The notes: generated by a model not told the origin, from the letters alone. A DNA stretch of 64,000 nt from Ruminococcus flavefaciens AE3010 (GCF_000526795.1 NZ_JAGT01000001.1:891001-955000), one strand, 5' to 3'; positions 43,672 to 52,616 are shown, counted from the first letter of the stretch. Numbers and translations are program-made.

Positions 43672-45681
43672 TTAATCCCACTTTGAAAGACCGAGGAGAT
43701 GCTTCTGTATCTCCAGTGCGTCGTTTGAAGTGAGTCCTTTGCTTGAAGTGTCCACATCTGCGTTTTCCGAGCCCTGTGCAGTGATGTGCTTGGGGTCGGA
43801 ACCGCTTGTGCCGTATTTATTTGGATTTGCAAGAGCCTGCATTATCAGCACCACATCTGCCATATCAACTGAGCCGTCGCAGTTGGCGTCGCCCTTTTTG
43901 TTCTTGCCGTCAGGGGGCTTCACTGTTGTAACGGAAGTCGTAACAGAAGTTGTTGCAGCAGGCTTAGAAGTTGTTGAGGAAGAAGTTGCTGCAGTTGTTG
44001 TACTACTGACAGCAGTTGTAGTTGTTGTCGCAGCCGTCGTTGTTGTAACGGCAGGCTTTGTGGTAGTGCCTGTCACAACTGTCTCACCGCCGCCGTTTAT
44101 GGGGTATGTTTTCAGGTCGGGAAGCTCGTCGAGAGTTATGCAGTAGTCGCTCTGATATATCTCAATAAGGTTGTCCACAGGGTTGTTCTGCTCGCTTGTG
44201 AGGTAGTTCATATACCACGGACAGAAGTAAAGCCATGCAGCCTTGTCATTTACGAGGTTTTCAAGTGAGGGTATGGAGTCGTTCTCGGACATGGTCACCA
44301 TTTTCTGACCGTCGGTTATCTGAACCATGCTGTAGAATGTGGACGCTATGGAGCTTAGATTTGCCACGCCGTCCGCACAGTTGTACTTGTCGCAGCCCAG
44401 TATATCAACAACATCGTCGCCGGGATACCAATCCTTTGCGGCAGGTGAAGTGGAGCTCGTCCACACCCAGATGATATTGTCCAGACCGTACTCGTTGGTC
44501 AGCTTGTCATAGAGCAGACGGTAGAGCTTCTTGCAGGGCTCGGCACCCTCAGCTCCCCACCAGAACCATGCTCCCTCAGCCTCATGGAGAGGTCTGAACA
44601 GAACAGGTACATCGGCGTCCTTGAGCTTTTTGAACTCGCCTGCGATGAGCTCGATATCCTTCATTATGACCTCGTTTTCCCATGTGCCCTCCTCAAGAGC
44701 CTTGGAAATACTGAATGTGGTAAACTTGGGATTTGCCGACTCAACGTAGAACGCAACATCTTCGCTTCCCTTTTCACAGGGCACATTCCAGTGCCATGAT
44801 ACTGTTGCGATACCGTGGTACTTGTTTACCCACTCGATAACGCGCTCGGGAGCGTGGTCTCGCCAGTCCGAGGAAGTGTTGTAGGCAAGGAAGTCGATAC
44901 CGCGGATAGCAGGCTGCTTGCCTGTCTTTTCAAGTATGTACTCGAACTCCGCCTCGTTGTCCTTGATGAACACATCGGGACTGTTCCATAAATTGTAGTT
45001 GTGGTCGCCGCAGTATTCCTGCTGACCTGAGATGACATGCTCTCCGTAGACGTCACAGAGATAGCTGTAAAGCCTCTTTGTGGTCTCGGAAGCCTTTGGA
45101 TTGCAAAGCTCTCTCGTTGGCGAGAGATTGGTGAGCTTCTCGGAAGCAGGCTTCAGAGTAAGGTAATCGAAAAAGGTATAGCCCCAGTAAGCTTTCAGCT
45201 CAATGGTGTTCCTGCCCTTTTTCAGATTCACCACGCCACCCGAGGTCTCCGCGAACTTGTTGGTGTAGGGACAGGTCAGCTCTCCCTGATTGACGCCGTT
45301 GACGTTGAGGTACTGCACCTTCTTGTTGGGGTCGCTGGGCTCACAGTAGCATATGGTCAGCTCATAGAGACCGTCCTGGGGCACATCGACCTCAACGCTG
45401 AGGGTAGTGCCCTTCTGGTCGAGGTAAGCAAAGCCCTTTCCCGAGTATCCGCTGAGGTCGGTATCTTCGGGGAAGTCGCCAAGCTTCACGTCTGAAACTC
45501 CGTTTGCGTGGATCTTTCCTCCACTTGTCTTGCCGTCCTCGAATTCGTATTTGAGGACATTGTCGGCAGCCGATACTCCCGAAAGAGATCTCGGTGCAGC
45601 AGAGGGAAGGCTCATCGCCGCCGCGGCGATGACAGCAGCCGCTACAGTGCTCGCGGACCGCTTTAGTATTTCTTTCTTCAA
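43672..45681 (-). CDS. GH26 beta-mannanase with CBM35-like module and dockerin
   Basis: 669 residues. Signal peptide (1-38), then a CBM35-type sandwich (about 42-165; YEFEDGKTSGGKI to YWGYTFFDYLTLKP). GH26 covers about 190-490, with acid/base Glu in FRPLHEAEGAWFWWG and nucleophile Glu in TMSENDSIPS. A Thr/Ser-rich linker and a LANPNKY-type dockerin follow. It should hydrolyse beta-1,4-mannan. The start codon is TTG at 45681 with GGAGG 7 bases upstream. First gene of a pair with the GH9 cellulase. Confidence 0.93.
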   Translation of the reverse strand: MKKEILKRSASTVAAAVIAAAAMSLPSAAPRSLSGVSAADNVLKYEFEDGKTSGGKIHANGVSDVKLGDFPEDTDLSGYSGKGFAYLDQKGTTLSVEVDVPQDGLYELTICYCEPSDPNKKVQYLNVNGVNQGELTCPYTNKFAETSGGVVNLKKGRNTIELKAYWGYTFFDYLTLKPASEKLTNLSPTRELCNPKASETTKRLYSYLCDVYGEHVISGQQEYCGDHNYNLWNSPDVFIKDNEAEFEYILEKTGKQPAIRGIDFLAYNTSSDWRDHAPERVIEWVNKYHGIATVSWHWNVPCEKGSEDVAFYVESANPKFTTFSISKALEEGTWENEVIMKDIELIAGEFKKLKDADVPVLFRPLHEAEGAWFWWGAEGAEPCKKLYRLLYDKLTNEYGLDNIIWVWTSSTSPAAKDWYPGDDVVDILGCDKYNCADGVANLSSIASTFYSMVQITDGQKMVTMSENDSIPSLENLVNDKAAWLYFCPWYMNYLTSEQNNPVDNLIEIYQSDYCITLDELPDLKTYPINGGGETVVTGTTTKPAVTTTTAATTTTTAVSSTTTAATSSSTTSKPAATTSVTTSVTTVKPPDGKNKKGDANCDGSVDMADVVLIMQALANPNKYGTSGSDPKHITAQGSENADVDTSSKGLTSNDALEIQKHLLGLSKWD

Positions 45682-45774
45682 TTTGATCCCTCCAGATCAT
45701 TGTATAATATTTATTAAACCGATAATTTAAGTGCCTAATCTTAATCATCGGACTTAACGCATACACACATATAT

Positions 45775-45803
45775 ATCATAGCATATTTTTACAGAAAAAG
45801 CAA
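45775..45803 (-). promoter_or_regulatory. promoter for the GH26-GH9 pair
   Basis: TTGCTT (45798-45803), 17 bases, TATGAT (45775-45780) on the minus strand, with a leader of about 85 nt to the TTG start. The match is moderate. Confidence 0.55.
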
Positions 45804-45882
45804 GCTGTTTCTGCAAATATTCCTCAAATTGGTAAGCATTTTACAAAGCGCAATTTATGGTCAGCGTTGAAAACAGTGTTAA

Positions 45883-46746
45883 TTATTTAAGCTTTTGGTC
45901 AGACCAATCAGTCAAAACAATTCTCAGAAGTAACAATGTGAGTATCAGAAATACTGTCAGTCCCAGAAAAGCTGCTTTACTTCCGTTACCGTCCGCAGCG
46001 TTCTCTGACATATAAAATCGCAGACCGTTGTCCGCTGCGTAAAGCTCTGCCGCTGAACCCTTGGTGCCCTTAATGACCATATCCCGCTTACACAGTTCCA
46101 TATTGCCGTCACAGGTATATCCAAGCGCCTGTGTACCTATCGCCGTGCAGGCTGACGGCACATCAAAGCTGTTCAGTCTGTCACACATAAAAAAAGCTCT
46201 GTCTCCCATTGACTCAAGAAGCTCCCCTGTCTCCGCCATTTCAAGGTCTGTGCAGCCTGCAAAGCAGAATGCTCCCATGGTTTTAAGACTGCTCGGCAGC
46301 GTTATCTCTTTCAGCGTTGTACAGGCACGGAAACAGGAATCGGGAAGCTGCTCCAAAGTATCGGGAAGCTCCGCGGCGGCAAGCTCTGAACAGCCGCAGA
46401 AGCTGCCTTCGCCTATCTCGGCAAGTCCCTCGGGAAGAGCTATGTTCTCCAGAGAATCGCAGGCGTAGAAGCTGTGGTGTCCCAGCTTTGCGAGCGTGCT
46501 CGGCAGACTGATGCACTTCAAAGTGCTGCAATTACAGAATGCGTTGTCACGTATCTCAGTAACGGGGTAGCAGCTGATAAATTCGGGGATTTCAAGCTCC
46601 GTCGGCTCACCCGTAAAGCCTGTTATGACCGCTTCGCCGTCGATAATGGAATATTTCAGGTCAGTCTTTTCTGCTCCGAAAGCGCTGAAAGCTGCCGCAA
46701 AAAATAAAAAAACAGCGGCAATAACGCCGCAAACCGCTCTAAACAT
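45883..46746 (-). CDS. BspA-type leucine-rich-repeat membrane protein
   Basis: 287 residues. Signal peptide (MFRAVCGVIAAVFLFFAAAF), then about seven 23-residue BspA/TpLRR repeats (pattern I-x-x-x-x-F-x-x-C-x-x-L-x-x-I-x-L-P). A C-terminal hydrophobic helix (AAFLGLTVFLILTLLLL) and short basic tail anchor it. It likely binds proteins or glycans at the surface. The frame continues 81 codons further up through a structured leader, but AAGGAG 8 bases before the ATG at 46746 and the signal peptide fix the start. Confidence 0.85.
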   Translation of the reverse strand: MFRAVCGVIAAVFLFFAAAFSAFGAEKTDLKYSIIDGEAVITGFTGEPTELEIPEFISCYPVTEIRDNAFCNCSTLKCISLPSTLAKLGHHSFYACDSLENIALPEGLAEIGEGSFCGCSELAAAELPDTLEQLPDSCFRACTTLKEITLPSSLKTMGAFCFAGCTDLEMAETGELLESMGDRAFFMCDRLNSFDVPSACTAIGTQALGYTCDGNMELCKRDMVIKGTKGSAAELYAADNGLRFYMSENAADGNGSKAAFLGLTVFLILTLLLLRIVLTDWSDQKLK

Positions 46747-47040
46747 TGCGTTCACTCCTTTTAAAGCAAGTATATCAGCCCTGAGACCTTGCGCAAAGAG
46801 TTTTTTCTCGACATTTTCCGCTGTTTTTTCTTTTGATTTTTGAGGATTCTCTCTTTCTCGGCAGTCCGAAACAGCTTTTTCTGACGCAAAAAGACGGCTT
46901 CTCCCGAAATATTTCCGAGAAAGCCGTCGTAAACGCACGAAGCTGCCGACATACGCCGACAGCTTCGATATCCTCTTTCGATTCCCCATCTATACTTTTC
47001 ACTCCGATGTTCAGGTATCGGATAAATCAAGTACTTTTCT
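46747..47040 (-). promoter_or_regulatory. long structured leader with internal terminator hairpin, upstream of the LRR gene
   Basis: Between a consensus promoter and the gene lie about 290 nt of RNA with two strong hairpins. The first is CGAAGCTG...CAGCTTCG (46938-46967). The second is GACGGCTTTCTC...GAGAAGCCGTC followed by TTTTTG (46883-46928), a full intrinsic terminator shape. This layout (promoter, folded region, terminator, gene) is that of a riboswitch or attenuator. I do not recognise the ligand class. The frame across it is open, so a translated leader is also possible. Confidence 0.6.
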
Positions 47041-47047
47041 TGTATAC

Positions 47048-47076
47048 ATTATAGCATATTACTCTCAGTAAGTCAA
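47048..47076 (-). promoter_or_regulatory. consensus promoter for the LRR gene leader
   Basis: TTGACT (47071-47076), 17 bases, TATAAT (47048-47053) on the minus strand. The stretch 47077-47319 between it and the recombinase stop shows no gene or clear signal. Confidence 0.85.
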
Positions 47077-47319
47077 GCACAAATCGGAGATTTTTGCATT
47101 ATTCCGCTGTTTCAACTAATTTGTGCTCTGCTTTTTAGATATTATAACGAAACAAAAAATAAGCTTTTATACTTCAAGTAAACCGACTGCTGAGTATTAC
47201 ATTTTGCTATCATGCTTTACCGCATTTTTTATCAAAAGAGGGATTGCAGGCATAGAAGTTCTTGGAGTTAAGCTTTTCCTGTGCTATCCTAAGCGCTTCA
47301 CCACATCATGCAAGATGGC

Positions 47320-48813
47320 TTAAAATCGCCATTTAATGGTTATTTTTTCACTTGTTGCATATATGACTTTTATCAGCGTATCGACCACTCTGCGCTTGTC
47401 ATCAAAACTCAGTTCTTCCCACATAGTAAGGTGATTGTCAATCTCATCAACAGGGATTTCATTCTTGCGGCTGAGTTCCTTGATGCGCTCATTTATCTCG
47501 TCCTTCCTGACATCAAGAGCATTTATCCTCTCATTTATGTACCGAAACAGAGCATTGTCCGAATCTTTCACCTTTTTGAGAAGCTCCGATATCTCCTTAT
47601 CTATCACAGCCAGCTCGTTTTCAAGCTGAGTCTGCTCAATATTCGGGACTTCATTCTCCGAAGGAGACAGGTGACGAAACTGCGCCAGCTTTTCTTTCAT
47701 TTCATTATATACAACGCTTTCGACTTCATTTGTATACAGAGTTCCCGTACCCTTGCAGGTCTTTGAATTGAGCCTGTTAGAACACCTGAGATAACGTCTC
47801 CGCCCGCCGTCAAACTCTTTAGCAGTAACTGCATATCCGCATACTCCGCACTTGATCTTACCGCTGAGCCATGTATGTTTGGCTTTCTGCACAGGTATCA
47901 TCTGCTTCCTGCCCAGACATTTCTCACGGCATCTGAGCCATACAGAAGACTCGATTATTCCTTTGTGAGGTGCAAGCACTATCTGAGTTCCTTCGATCTT
48001 AGAAATGTCTTTCCTTTCAGCTTCACGGCTCTTGTAACTATAGCAGCCATTCTCACCTATGAAGTCCGATGGCGGATTAACAAGTTCAGCATCGTGATCC
48101 TTGAAGAAATTATACACATCAAGGTCAGCCTTAACATATATGGGATTACTGATTATCTCCCTTATTCTTTGCCTTACCCAGACTTTACCGCGCTTCTTTA
48201 TACCGAGTTCATTTATCCTGTCAATGATATCTCCGTAAGATGTCTGCGGCTGAGAATACATCTCATAGATCATACGAACGACATTTGCTTCCTCGGGAAC
48301 AGGCTCGTACATCGAAGTATGTATACCGTCTATAACGGTAGGTACTGTCCGATAGCCATACGGTATACTTCCGCCCATGAAAAAGCTCCTATGACTTCTC
48401 GAGAAGTATGCGTCCGCTACTCGCTTCTGTATAGTCTCACGCTCAAGCTGAGCAAACACTATACAGATGTTGAGCATTGCATTTCCCATAGGCGACGAGG
48501 TGTCAAACTTTTCAGTGGCAGAAATAAACTGCACTTTGCGTTTACTGAACATCTCAATCATGTTTGAAAAATCCAGTATGGAACGGCTTATTCTGTCCAG
48601 CTTGTAAACGATGACCGTATTTATGAAGCCTTCCCTGATGTCGCTCATCATCTGTGTGAACTCAGGACGGTTTGTATTCTTTCCACTGTAGCCTTTGTCG
48701 ATGTAGGTCTTGAAAGGTTCCCCTCTCGTTTCATATTTGCATAATTCTATCTGTTGCTCGATTGAGATACTGTCCGCACGATCAACAGACTGTCTTGCGT
48801 AAATCGCAATCAC
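47320..48813 (-). CDS. large serine recombinase
   Basis: 497 residues. The resolvase domain (1-150) has YARQSVDRADSISIEQQ with the catalytic Ser and YKLDRISRSILDFSNM. A recombinase domain follows (about 165-280), then a zinc-ribbon CGVCGYAV...CSNRLNSKTC and a coiled coil (about 380-470). Such enzymes integrate and excise phages, ICEs or sporulation-interrupting elements. No phage or conjugation genes surround it, so it may be a remnant or a solitary element. The GTG start at 48813 has AAGGAG 8 bases upstream. Confidence 0.9.
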   Translation of the reverse strand: MIAIYARQSVDRADSISIEQQIELCKYETRGEPFKTYIDKGYSGKNTNRPEFTQMMSDIREGFINTVIVYKLDRISRSILDFSNMIEMFSKRKVQFISATEKFDTSSPMGNAMLNICIVFAQLERETIQKRVADAYFSRSHRSFFMGGSIPYGYRTVPTVIDGIHTSMYEPVPEEANVVRMIYEMYSQPQTSYGDIIDRINELGIKKRGKVWVRQRIREIISNPIYVKADLDVYNFFKDHDAELVNPPSDFIGENGCYSYKSREAERKDISKIEGTQIVLAPHKGIIESSVWLRCREKCLGRKQMIPVQKAKHTWLSGKIKCGVCGYAVTAKEFDGGRRRYLRCSNRLNSKTCKGTGTLYTNEVESVVYNEMKEKLAQFRHLSPSENEVPNIEQTQLENELAVIDKEISELLKKVKDSDNALFRYINERINALDVRKDEINERIKELSRKNEIPVDEIDNHLTMWEELSFDDKRRVVDTLIKVIYATSEKITIKWRF

Positions 48814-48885
48814 AATATCAGCTCCTTTCAGAGCTGCCGACGGCAGAGTGCATCACACTCCACCGTAAACAGTATATCATATATT

Positions 48886-49065
48886 TCATTCTTTGTCTAG
48901 ATGTTTTTTGTATTTTGAAAATACATCATACAGCTCCTCTTCAGCAGCTTTTATAACACACTCATCCGTTTTGTCAGGAGAAAGATTTTCAATAATAAAA
49001 TGACTCTTCCCTATCGCAACCGTCTTTTGCGCTGAATGATAACCTGCTTTACTGAACTCATTCAT
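48886..49065 (-). CDS. small protein upstream of the serine recombinase, unknown function
   Basis: 59 residues from the ATG at 49065, which has GGAGGTG about 8 bases upstream; the open frame continues 34 codons further without a site. It begins MNEFSKAGYHSAQKTVAIGK and ends in a Lys-rich tail. Not recognised. It precedes the recombinase by 72 bases on the same strand and may belong to the same element, perhaps as an accessory or immunity gene. Confidence 0.6.
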   Translation of the reverse strand: MNEFSKAGYHSAQKTVAIGKSHFIIENLSPDKTDECVIKAAEEELYDVFSKYKKHLDKE

Positions 49066-49370
49066 GTGCTTCACCTCCAAATATATTCTATCGGTCATTG
49101 CTTGTCTAAATACTGCAAAAGCATTTTCAGTAAGCTTTTGTTCAATTTTATATTTAGAATCCAACAACTAATGATTAGCTTTTCAGCAAAAAGCTTTTCC
49201 TTTAATTACTAATCACTACATATATTAAAGGTTTTCATAAAATAGCCCTAAAAACGAAACCTCTTCTATATTAATTAAGGCAAATTTATTAACTGACACA
49301 TAGAAAAAAATACAGATTTGATCTGCAATAACAGTTGACACATGATAAGAATTATGATATATAAGAACAA

Positions 49371-49660
49371 CAGCTTCCTCACGGGAGCTGTTTATTTTCA
49401 TAGCTTTGTACTACCTATAATTTTCGTGTGATTTTTAACTGTAAATTGGTCACACGCGACTGAGAAATTGCAGTTAAAACTGCTTTCTGTAGGTAACAAA
49501 AAAGCCTGTATCCCGGAATCTTTCTCGAAATACAGGCTTTTTTAAAGAACGATCAGAGAGAAATTCGGATATTTGTTATGCATTGTTTTTGACCGTTTTT
49601 AGCCGTTCCATTTCCATTATTGATATATTAATTGTCTACGCTCCAATTACATAATTAAAT
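49371..49660. repeat. divergent copy (C) of the accessory-region repeat; two terminator hairpins
   Basis: In the 799-base gene-free stretch 49066-49864 lie CAGCTTCC-TCAC-GGGAGCTG (49371-49390) and AAAAAAGCCTGTAT...ATACAGGCTTTTTT (49498-49543). The same two hairpins in the same order, about 110-130 bases apart, recur in the copies at 61110 and 63015. The rest is AT-rich; only the EAL promoter was found in it. Confidence 0.65.
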
Positions 49661-49729
49661 GTTTGGTTTATATAGTAATCCTAAGCTTTGAACTTGACTA
49701 AATCAATTCAAAACTTTACATTTTATCTA

Positions 49730-49758
49730 TTGAATAATTCGAACTTATCTTATATAAT
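49730..49758 (+). promoter_or_regulatory. promoter for the EAL gene
   Basis: TTGAAT (49730-49735), 17 bases, TATAAT (49753-49758). The leader is about 100 nt. Confidence 0.7.
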
Positions 49759-49864
49759 TAAAGTAAATAGGTAGCTGTTCACTCACACATAGATATTCGG
49801 AAAATATTAGTACAAAAAGCTTGTTGTTATGCCGTTTCGCATTTTATCAAAGGGGATGATAAAC

Positions 49865-51787
49865 ATGACGAGCACGATCTATAATAATTCTTACGATATT
49901 GCTGCTGTTATGCTTTGCGTATGCTGTATATTTTACTTCATAATGTCCAAACGTATACGTCACTTGAAGCACATGCTGTATGCAGCCCTCTGTGCTTGTG
50001 TTCTTTCCGGCGGTCTCAGCAATATTTCGGCAGGTTATTTTGCTGAATCAAAAATCAATCTGGCGGCAAACATATCTATCAGTTTATACTTTCTTGTCAA
50101 TGTGCTGACAATGTATGTATTCGGATTGTATGTCCAATGTATAAGCGGACATCTTATAAACCGACGTAAAAAGTTTTATGTGCTGTACAGCATTCCTGCA
50201 GCAATTGCATTTTTCCTGATAGCATCCAACTTTTTCTTACATTTCTTGTTCTATTACGATGCTGACTGCAATTATATCCGAAAAGAATTATTCCTTATTT
50301 TTCATGCTCTTGTAATGATCTATCTCGGATATACGATCTATGTACTTCTCAGGAATGCTGCGTTCATACAAAAGCAAAAGATCCTTTATCTGTTCTCAGG
50401 ATTTGGGTTCGTTATTACAGGCATAGTCATACAGATACTGTTCCGCCAGTTGCAGATACAGCTTTTTACAGAAGCAGTCATGCTCTCATTGATGACGATA
50501 GTATTTGAAAATGCCAGCTTAGAAGTCGATAATGACCTGAATATATATAAACGTAAAGTGTTCCTTGAATTTTATAAAACGGCCTGCGATATGAAGAGTA
50601 AAATGACACTTATCGCAGTTTCACTTGTAAATACAGAACAGCTACTCAGCACTCTTTCTTCCGAAGAAAAGACTGTCGCATTCCGCACTGTCTGCGAAAA
50701 GATTTCAAAAATGGTTGGACAAAACAATGTTTATGCCTATACTACGGAAAAATATGCGATCATGCTGGACAGGAACAAAATAGAAAACTATAATATTGCC
50801 GAAAACGATTACCTTATAGCACTGGAAGCAATGTTTAATCAGAGTTGGACGATTGGGAATAAGAAAATCTATTTAAATGCACTTGTGACTGTGCTCCATC
50901 TCCCTGAAGATACGGAGAATGTTACTCTTGATTCCGCATTTCACAGAGGCAGAGATCTTAACTTTATCGATTCAAATATGATCCTGCGCAATAACAAGGA
51001 TGTAGATATTATCCGCAAGCGCACAAGAATGCTCAACGCTGTACGTCGAGCCTGTGAAAACAGGTCATTCCTTGTGTACTATCAGCCGATATGGTCAGTA
51101 GATTCACAGTCGTTTGTTTCTGCTGAGGCACTTGTCAGAATGGATGATGACGAGCTTGGATTTATCCCTCCAGATGAGTTTATCAGCGCAGCAGAAGAAT
51201 ATGGTCTGATTTCAAATCTTGGCGAGATCGTACTTGAAAAGGTCTGTGAGTTCTATGCAAACCATCACCCCGAACAGTATGGCATCGAGTGGATTGAACT
51301 GAATGTTTCGCCTTATCAGCTCGGAGATGCGAATATTGTACAGAAATTTGCCGGATTACTACATAAATATAATGTCCCTGTCTCTTTCATCAATCTGGAG
51401 CTGACAGAAACAGTGGATGTATTCCGTAATAGCATATTTAATGATACGCTGAAACAGCTGAAAGATTTTGGCTTTACATTTTCCATGGATGATTATGGTA
51501 CTGGTTATTCTAATTTAGCTAACCTTATGTCCAATAACTACAAGACTGTGAAGATAGACAAGTCATTGCTCTGGAAGGCAACTGACAAGGCTGGCATGGA
51601 TTTTCTGATGATCACGGTCAATCAGCTCAAATCCATTAAGCTCCAAGTGCTTCAGGAGGGCGTTGAGACTAAGGAACAACTGGATATTATTACGTCCTTC
51701 GGCGGTAATCTGATACAAGGCTACTACTTCTCAAAGCCGCTCTCTGACATTGAGTTTATTGCCTATTGTAAGAGATTTGTAGGATGA
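49865..51787 (+). CDS. membrane-anchored EAL-domain protein (c-di-GMP phosphodiesterase)
   Basis: 640 residues. Seven hydrophobic segments fill the first 215 residues, a 7TM-like sensor. A degenerate GGDEF-like region (about 230-380) lacks the GG[DE]EF motif. The C-terminal 250 residues are an EAL domain with SAEALVRM, NVSPYQLGD, LELTETVD, MDDYGTGYSN, VKIDKSLL and QEGVET, all catalytic motifs present. It should break down cyclic di-GMP in response to a membrane signal. AAGGGG lies 9 bases before the ATG at 49865, which I prefer to the frame start 12 codons earlier. Confidence 0.93.
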   Translation: MTSTIYNNSYDIAAVMLCVCCIFYFIMSKRIRHLKHMLYAALCACVLSGGLSNISAGYFAESKINLAANISISLYFLVNVLTMYVFGLYVQCISGHLINRRKKFYVLYSIPAAIAFFLIASNFFLHFLFYYDADCNYIRKELFLIFHALVMIYLGYTIYVLLRNAAFIQKQKILYLFSGFGFVITGIVIQILFRQLQIQLFTEAVMLSLMTIVFENASLEVDNDLNIYKRKVFLEFYKTACDMKSKMTLIAVSLVNTEQLLSTLSSEEKTVAFRTVCEKISKMVGQNNVYAYTTEKYAIMLDRNKIENYNIAENDYLIALEAMFNQSWTIGNKKIYLNALVTVLHLPEDTENVTLDSAFHRGRDLNFIDSNMILRNNKDVDIIRKRTRMLNAVRRACENRSFLVYYQPIWSVDSQSFVSAEALVRMDDDELGFIPPDEFISAAEEYGLISNLGEIVLEKVCEFYANHHPEQYGIEWIELNVSPYQLGDANIVQKFAGLLHKYNVPVSFINLELTETVDVFRNSIFNDTLKQLKDFGFTFSMDDYGTGYSNLANLMSNNYKTVKIDKSLLWKATDKAGMDFLMITVNQLKSIKLQVLQEGVETKEQLDIITSFGGNLIQGYYFSKPLSDIEFIAYCKRFVG

Positions 51788-51888
51788 TCATCCAAGGAAT
51801 TCTAATATCATATAATGACTATTCAGTGAAATCAAGCCATTTCAGGAATTTGATTAAACATCTCAATTATACTGAAATCTCGGTGATT

Positions 51889-51935
51889 TCGGATTGTGGT
51901 CCCGAAGACCGTGGGTTCGAATCCCATCTCCCACC
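51889..51935 (+). pseudogene. 3' half of a tRNA-His gene, probable attachment-site scar
   Basis: The sequence carries the His anticodon loop (TTGTGGT), the T-arm GTGGG-TTCGAAT-CCCAT and the acceptor strand CTCCCACC, but no 5' half. It is followed at 51948-51977 by an intrinsic terminator. Integrases often cross over in tRNA 3' ends and leave such pieces. It is separate from, and different in sequence to, the intact tRNA-His at 52542. Confidence 0.75.
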
Positions 51936-51947
51936 CTCATGAAATAG

Positions 51948-51977
51948 GCACTTTCGAGAAATCGGAAGTGCTTTTTT
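51948..51977 (+). terminator. terminator after the tRNA-His fragment
   Basis: GCACTTTCG / CGGAAGTGC with a 6-base loop, followed by six T residues. Just beyond, CCTACACTTTT occurs twice in a row (51988-52010). Confidence 0.85.
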
Positions 51978-52128
51978 CGGTATTTTCCTACACTTTTCCT
52001 ACACTTTTTGACGATACTTGCAAAATCAACTGCATATCAATTTCATATAAAAAGAAATATAAAGTTCTATCTTTCATCGGGCTGATAACTCTACTGCCAC
52101 AAGATTAATGTTAAAACGTAAAACTATA

Positions 52129-52150
52129 AGTCCCCGCACTCGCGGGGACT
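52129..52150 (+). terminator. GC-rich terminator-like hairpin
   Basis: AGTCCCCGC / GCGGGGACT with a 4-base loop followed by TTCTG. No adjacent gene ends here; perhaps left from a lost gene. Confidence 0.55.
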
Positions 52151-52196
52151 TTCTGTATCATTTTCATAAGCTTTGATCTATCACGGAAAGGACGAA

Positions 52197-52216
52197 CAGC
52201 TCCCTTACGGGAGCTG
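52197..52216 (+). repeat. CAGCTCCC-TTAC-GGGAGCTG hairpin (repeat family member)
   Basis: Perfect 8-bp stem with a 4-base loop. Sister copies stand at 49371, 59481 (split by the IS) and 63015. The 51788-52274 stretch has no gene besides these hairpins and the tRNA fragment. Confidence 0.65.
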
Positions 52217-52237
52217 ATTCTTTTCTTATGCAAAAAA

Positions 52238-52266
52238 GCTCCGCCTGACCAATTATCAGACGGAGC
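52238..52266 (-). terminator. terminator of the tRNA array
   Basis: On the minus strand GCTCCGTCTGA / TCAGGCGGAGC (one G-U pair) with a 7-base loop and six T residues. It lies about 9 bases past the 3' end of the last tRNA. Confidence 0.9.
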
Positions 52267-52274
52267 ATTCTTTT

Positions 52275-52369
52275 TGGCGGTCGTACTGAGACTTGAACTC
52301 AGACATCGGAATATTCCGATTACTCACAGTTTAGCAAACTGCTGCCTTACCAGTTAGGCTTATGCGACC
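52275..52369 (-). tRNA. tRNA-Ser (GCU)
   Basis: Class II tRNA with a long variable arm (ATCGGAATATTCCGAT). The anticodon loop reads TTGCTAA (anticodon GCT), reading AGC/AGT. CCA is encoded. The acceptor has one C-A mismatch (GGTCGCA with TACGACC), unusual for a host tRNA. Last of five tRNAs on the minus strand. Confidence 0.9.
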
Positions 52370-52371
52370 AT

Positions 52372-52448
52372 TGGTGACGGATGTGGGATTCGAACCCGAC
52401 ATTTAGAGATTGAGAGCCTCTCGTCCTGACCTGTTAGACGAATCCGCC
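52372..52448 (-). tRNA. tRNA-Glu (CUC)
   Basis: Body 52375-52448 plus encoded CCA. Anticodon loop CTCTCAA gives CTC, reading GAG. Acceptor GGCGGAT / ATCCGTC with one G-U. Almost the same as the UUC isoacceptor at 52617, pointing to duplication. Confidence 0.9.
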
Positions 52449-52452
52449 ATAT

Positions 52453-52538
52453 TGGTGGGCAAGGTAGGAGTCGAACCTACGGTGTATCAAAGTCACGGAT
52501 TTACAGTCCGCTGCAATCGCCACTATGCATACTTGCCC
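52453..52538 (-). tRNA. tRNA-Tyr (GUA)
   Basis: Class II tRNA; anticodon loop CTGTAAA gives GTA. Acceptor GGGCAAG / CTTGCCC is perfect, discriminator A, CCA encoded. Three to four bases separate it from its neighbours. Confidence 0.92.
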
Positions 52539-52541
52539 ATG

Positions 52542-52616
52542 TGGGGTAATCGAAGAGAATCGAACTCTTATTCTCAGAGCCACAATCTGATGTCCTTCCA
52601 TTAGACGACGACTACC
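52542..52616 (-). tRNA. tRNA-His (GUG)
   Basis: The 8-bp acceptor includes the extra G(-1) opposite C73 (GGTAGTCG / CGATTACC), the identity mark of tRNA-His. Anticodon loop TTGTGGC gives GTG. CCA encoded. Its 5' end abuts the CCA of the tRNA-Glu before it with no spacer. Confidence 0.92.

Noticed and set aside
46747..46989. N-terminal extension of the LRR protein
   Set aside because: The 81 residues are highly basic, coincide with two RNA hairpins, and precede a complete signal peptide with its own ribosome site.
47123..47323. 66-residue plus-strand ORF
   Set aside because: No ribosome site, no family resemblance, overlaps the recombinase end.
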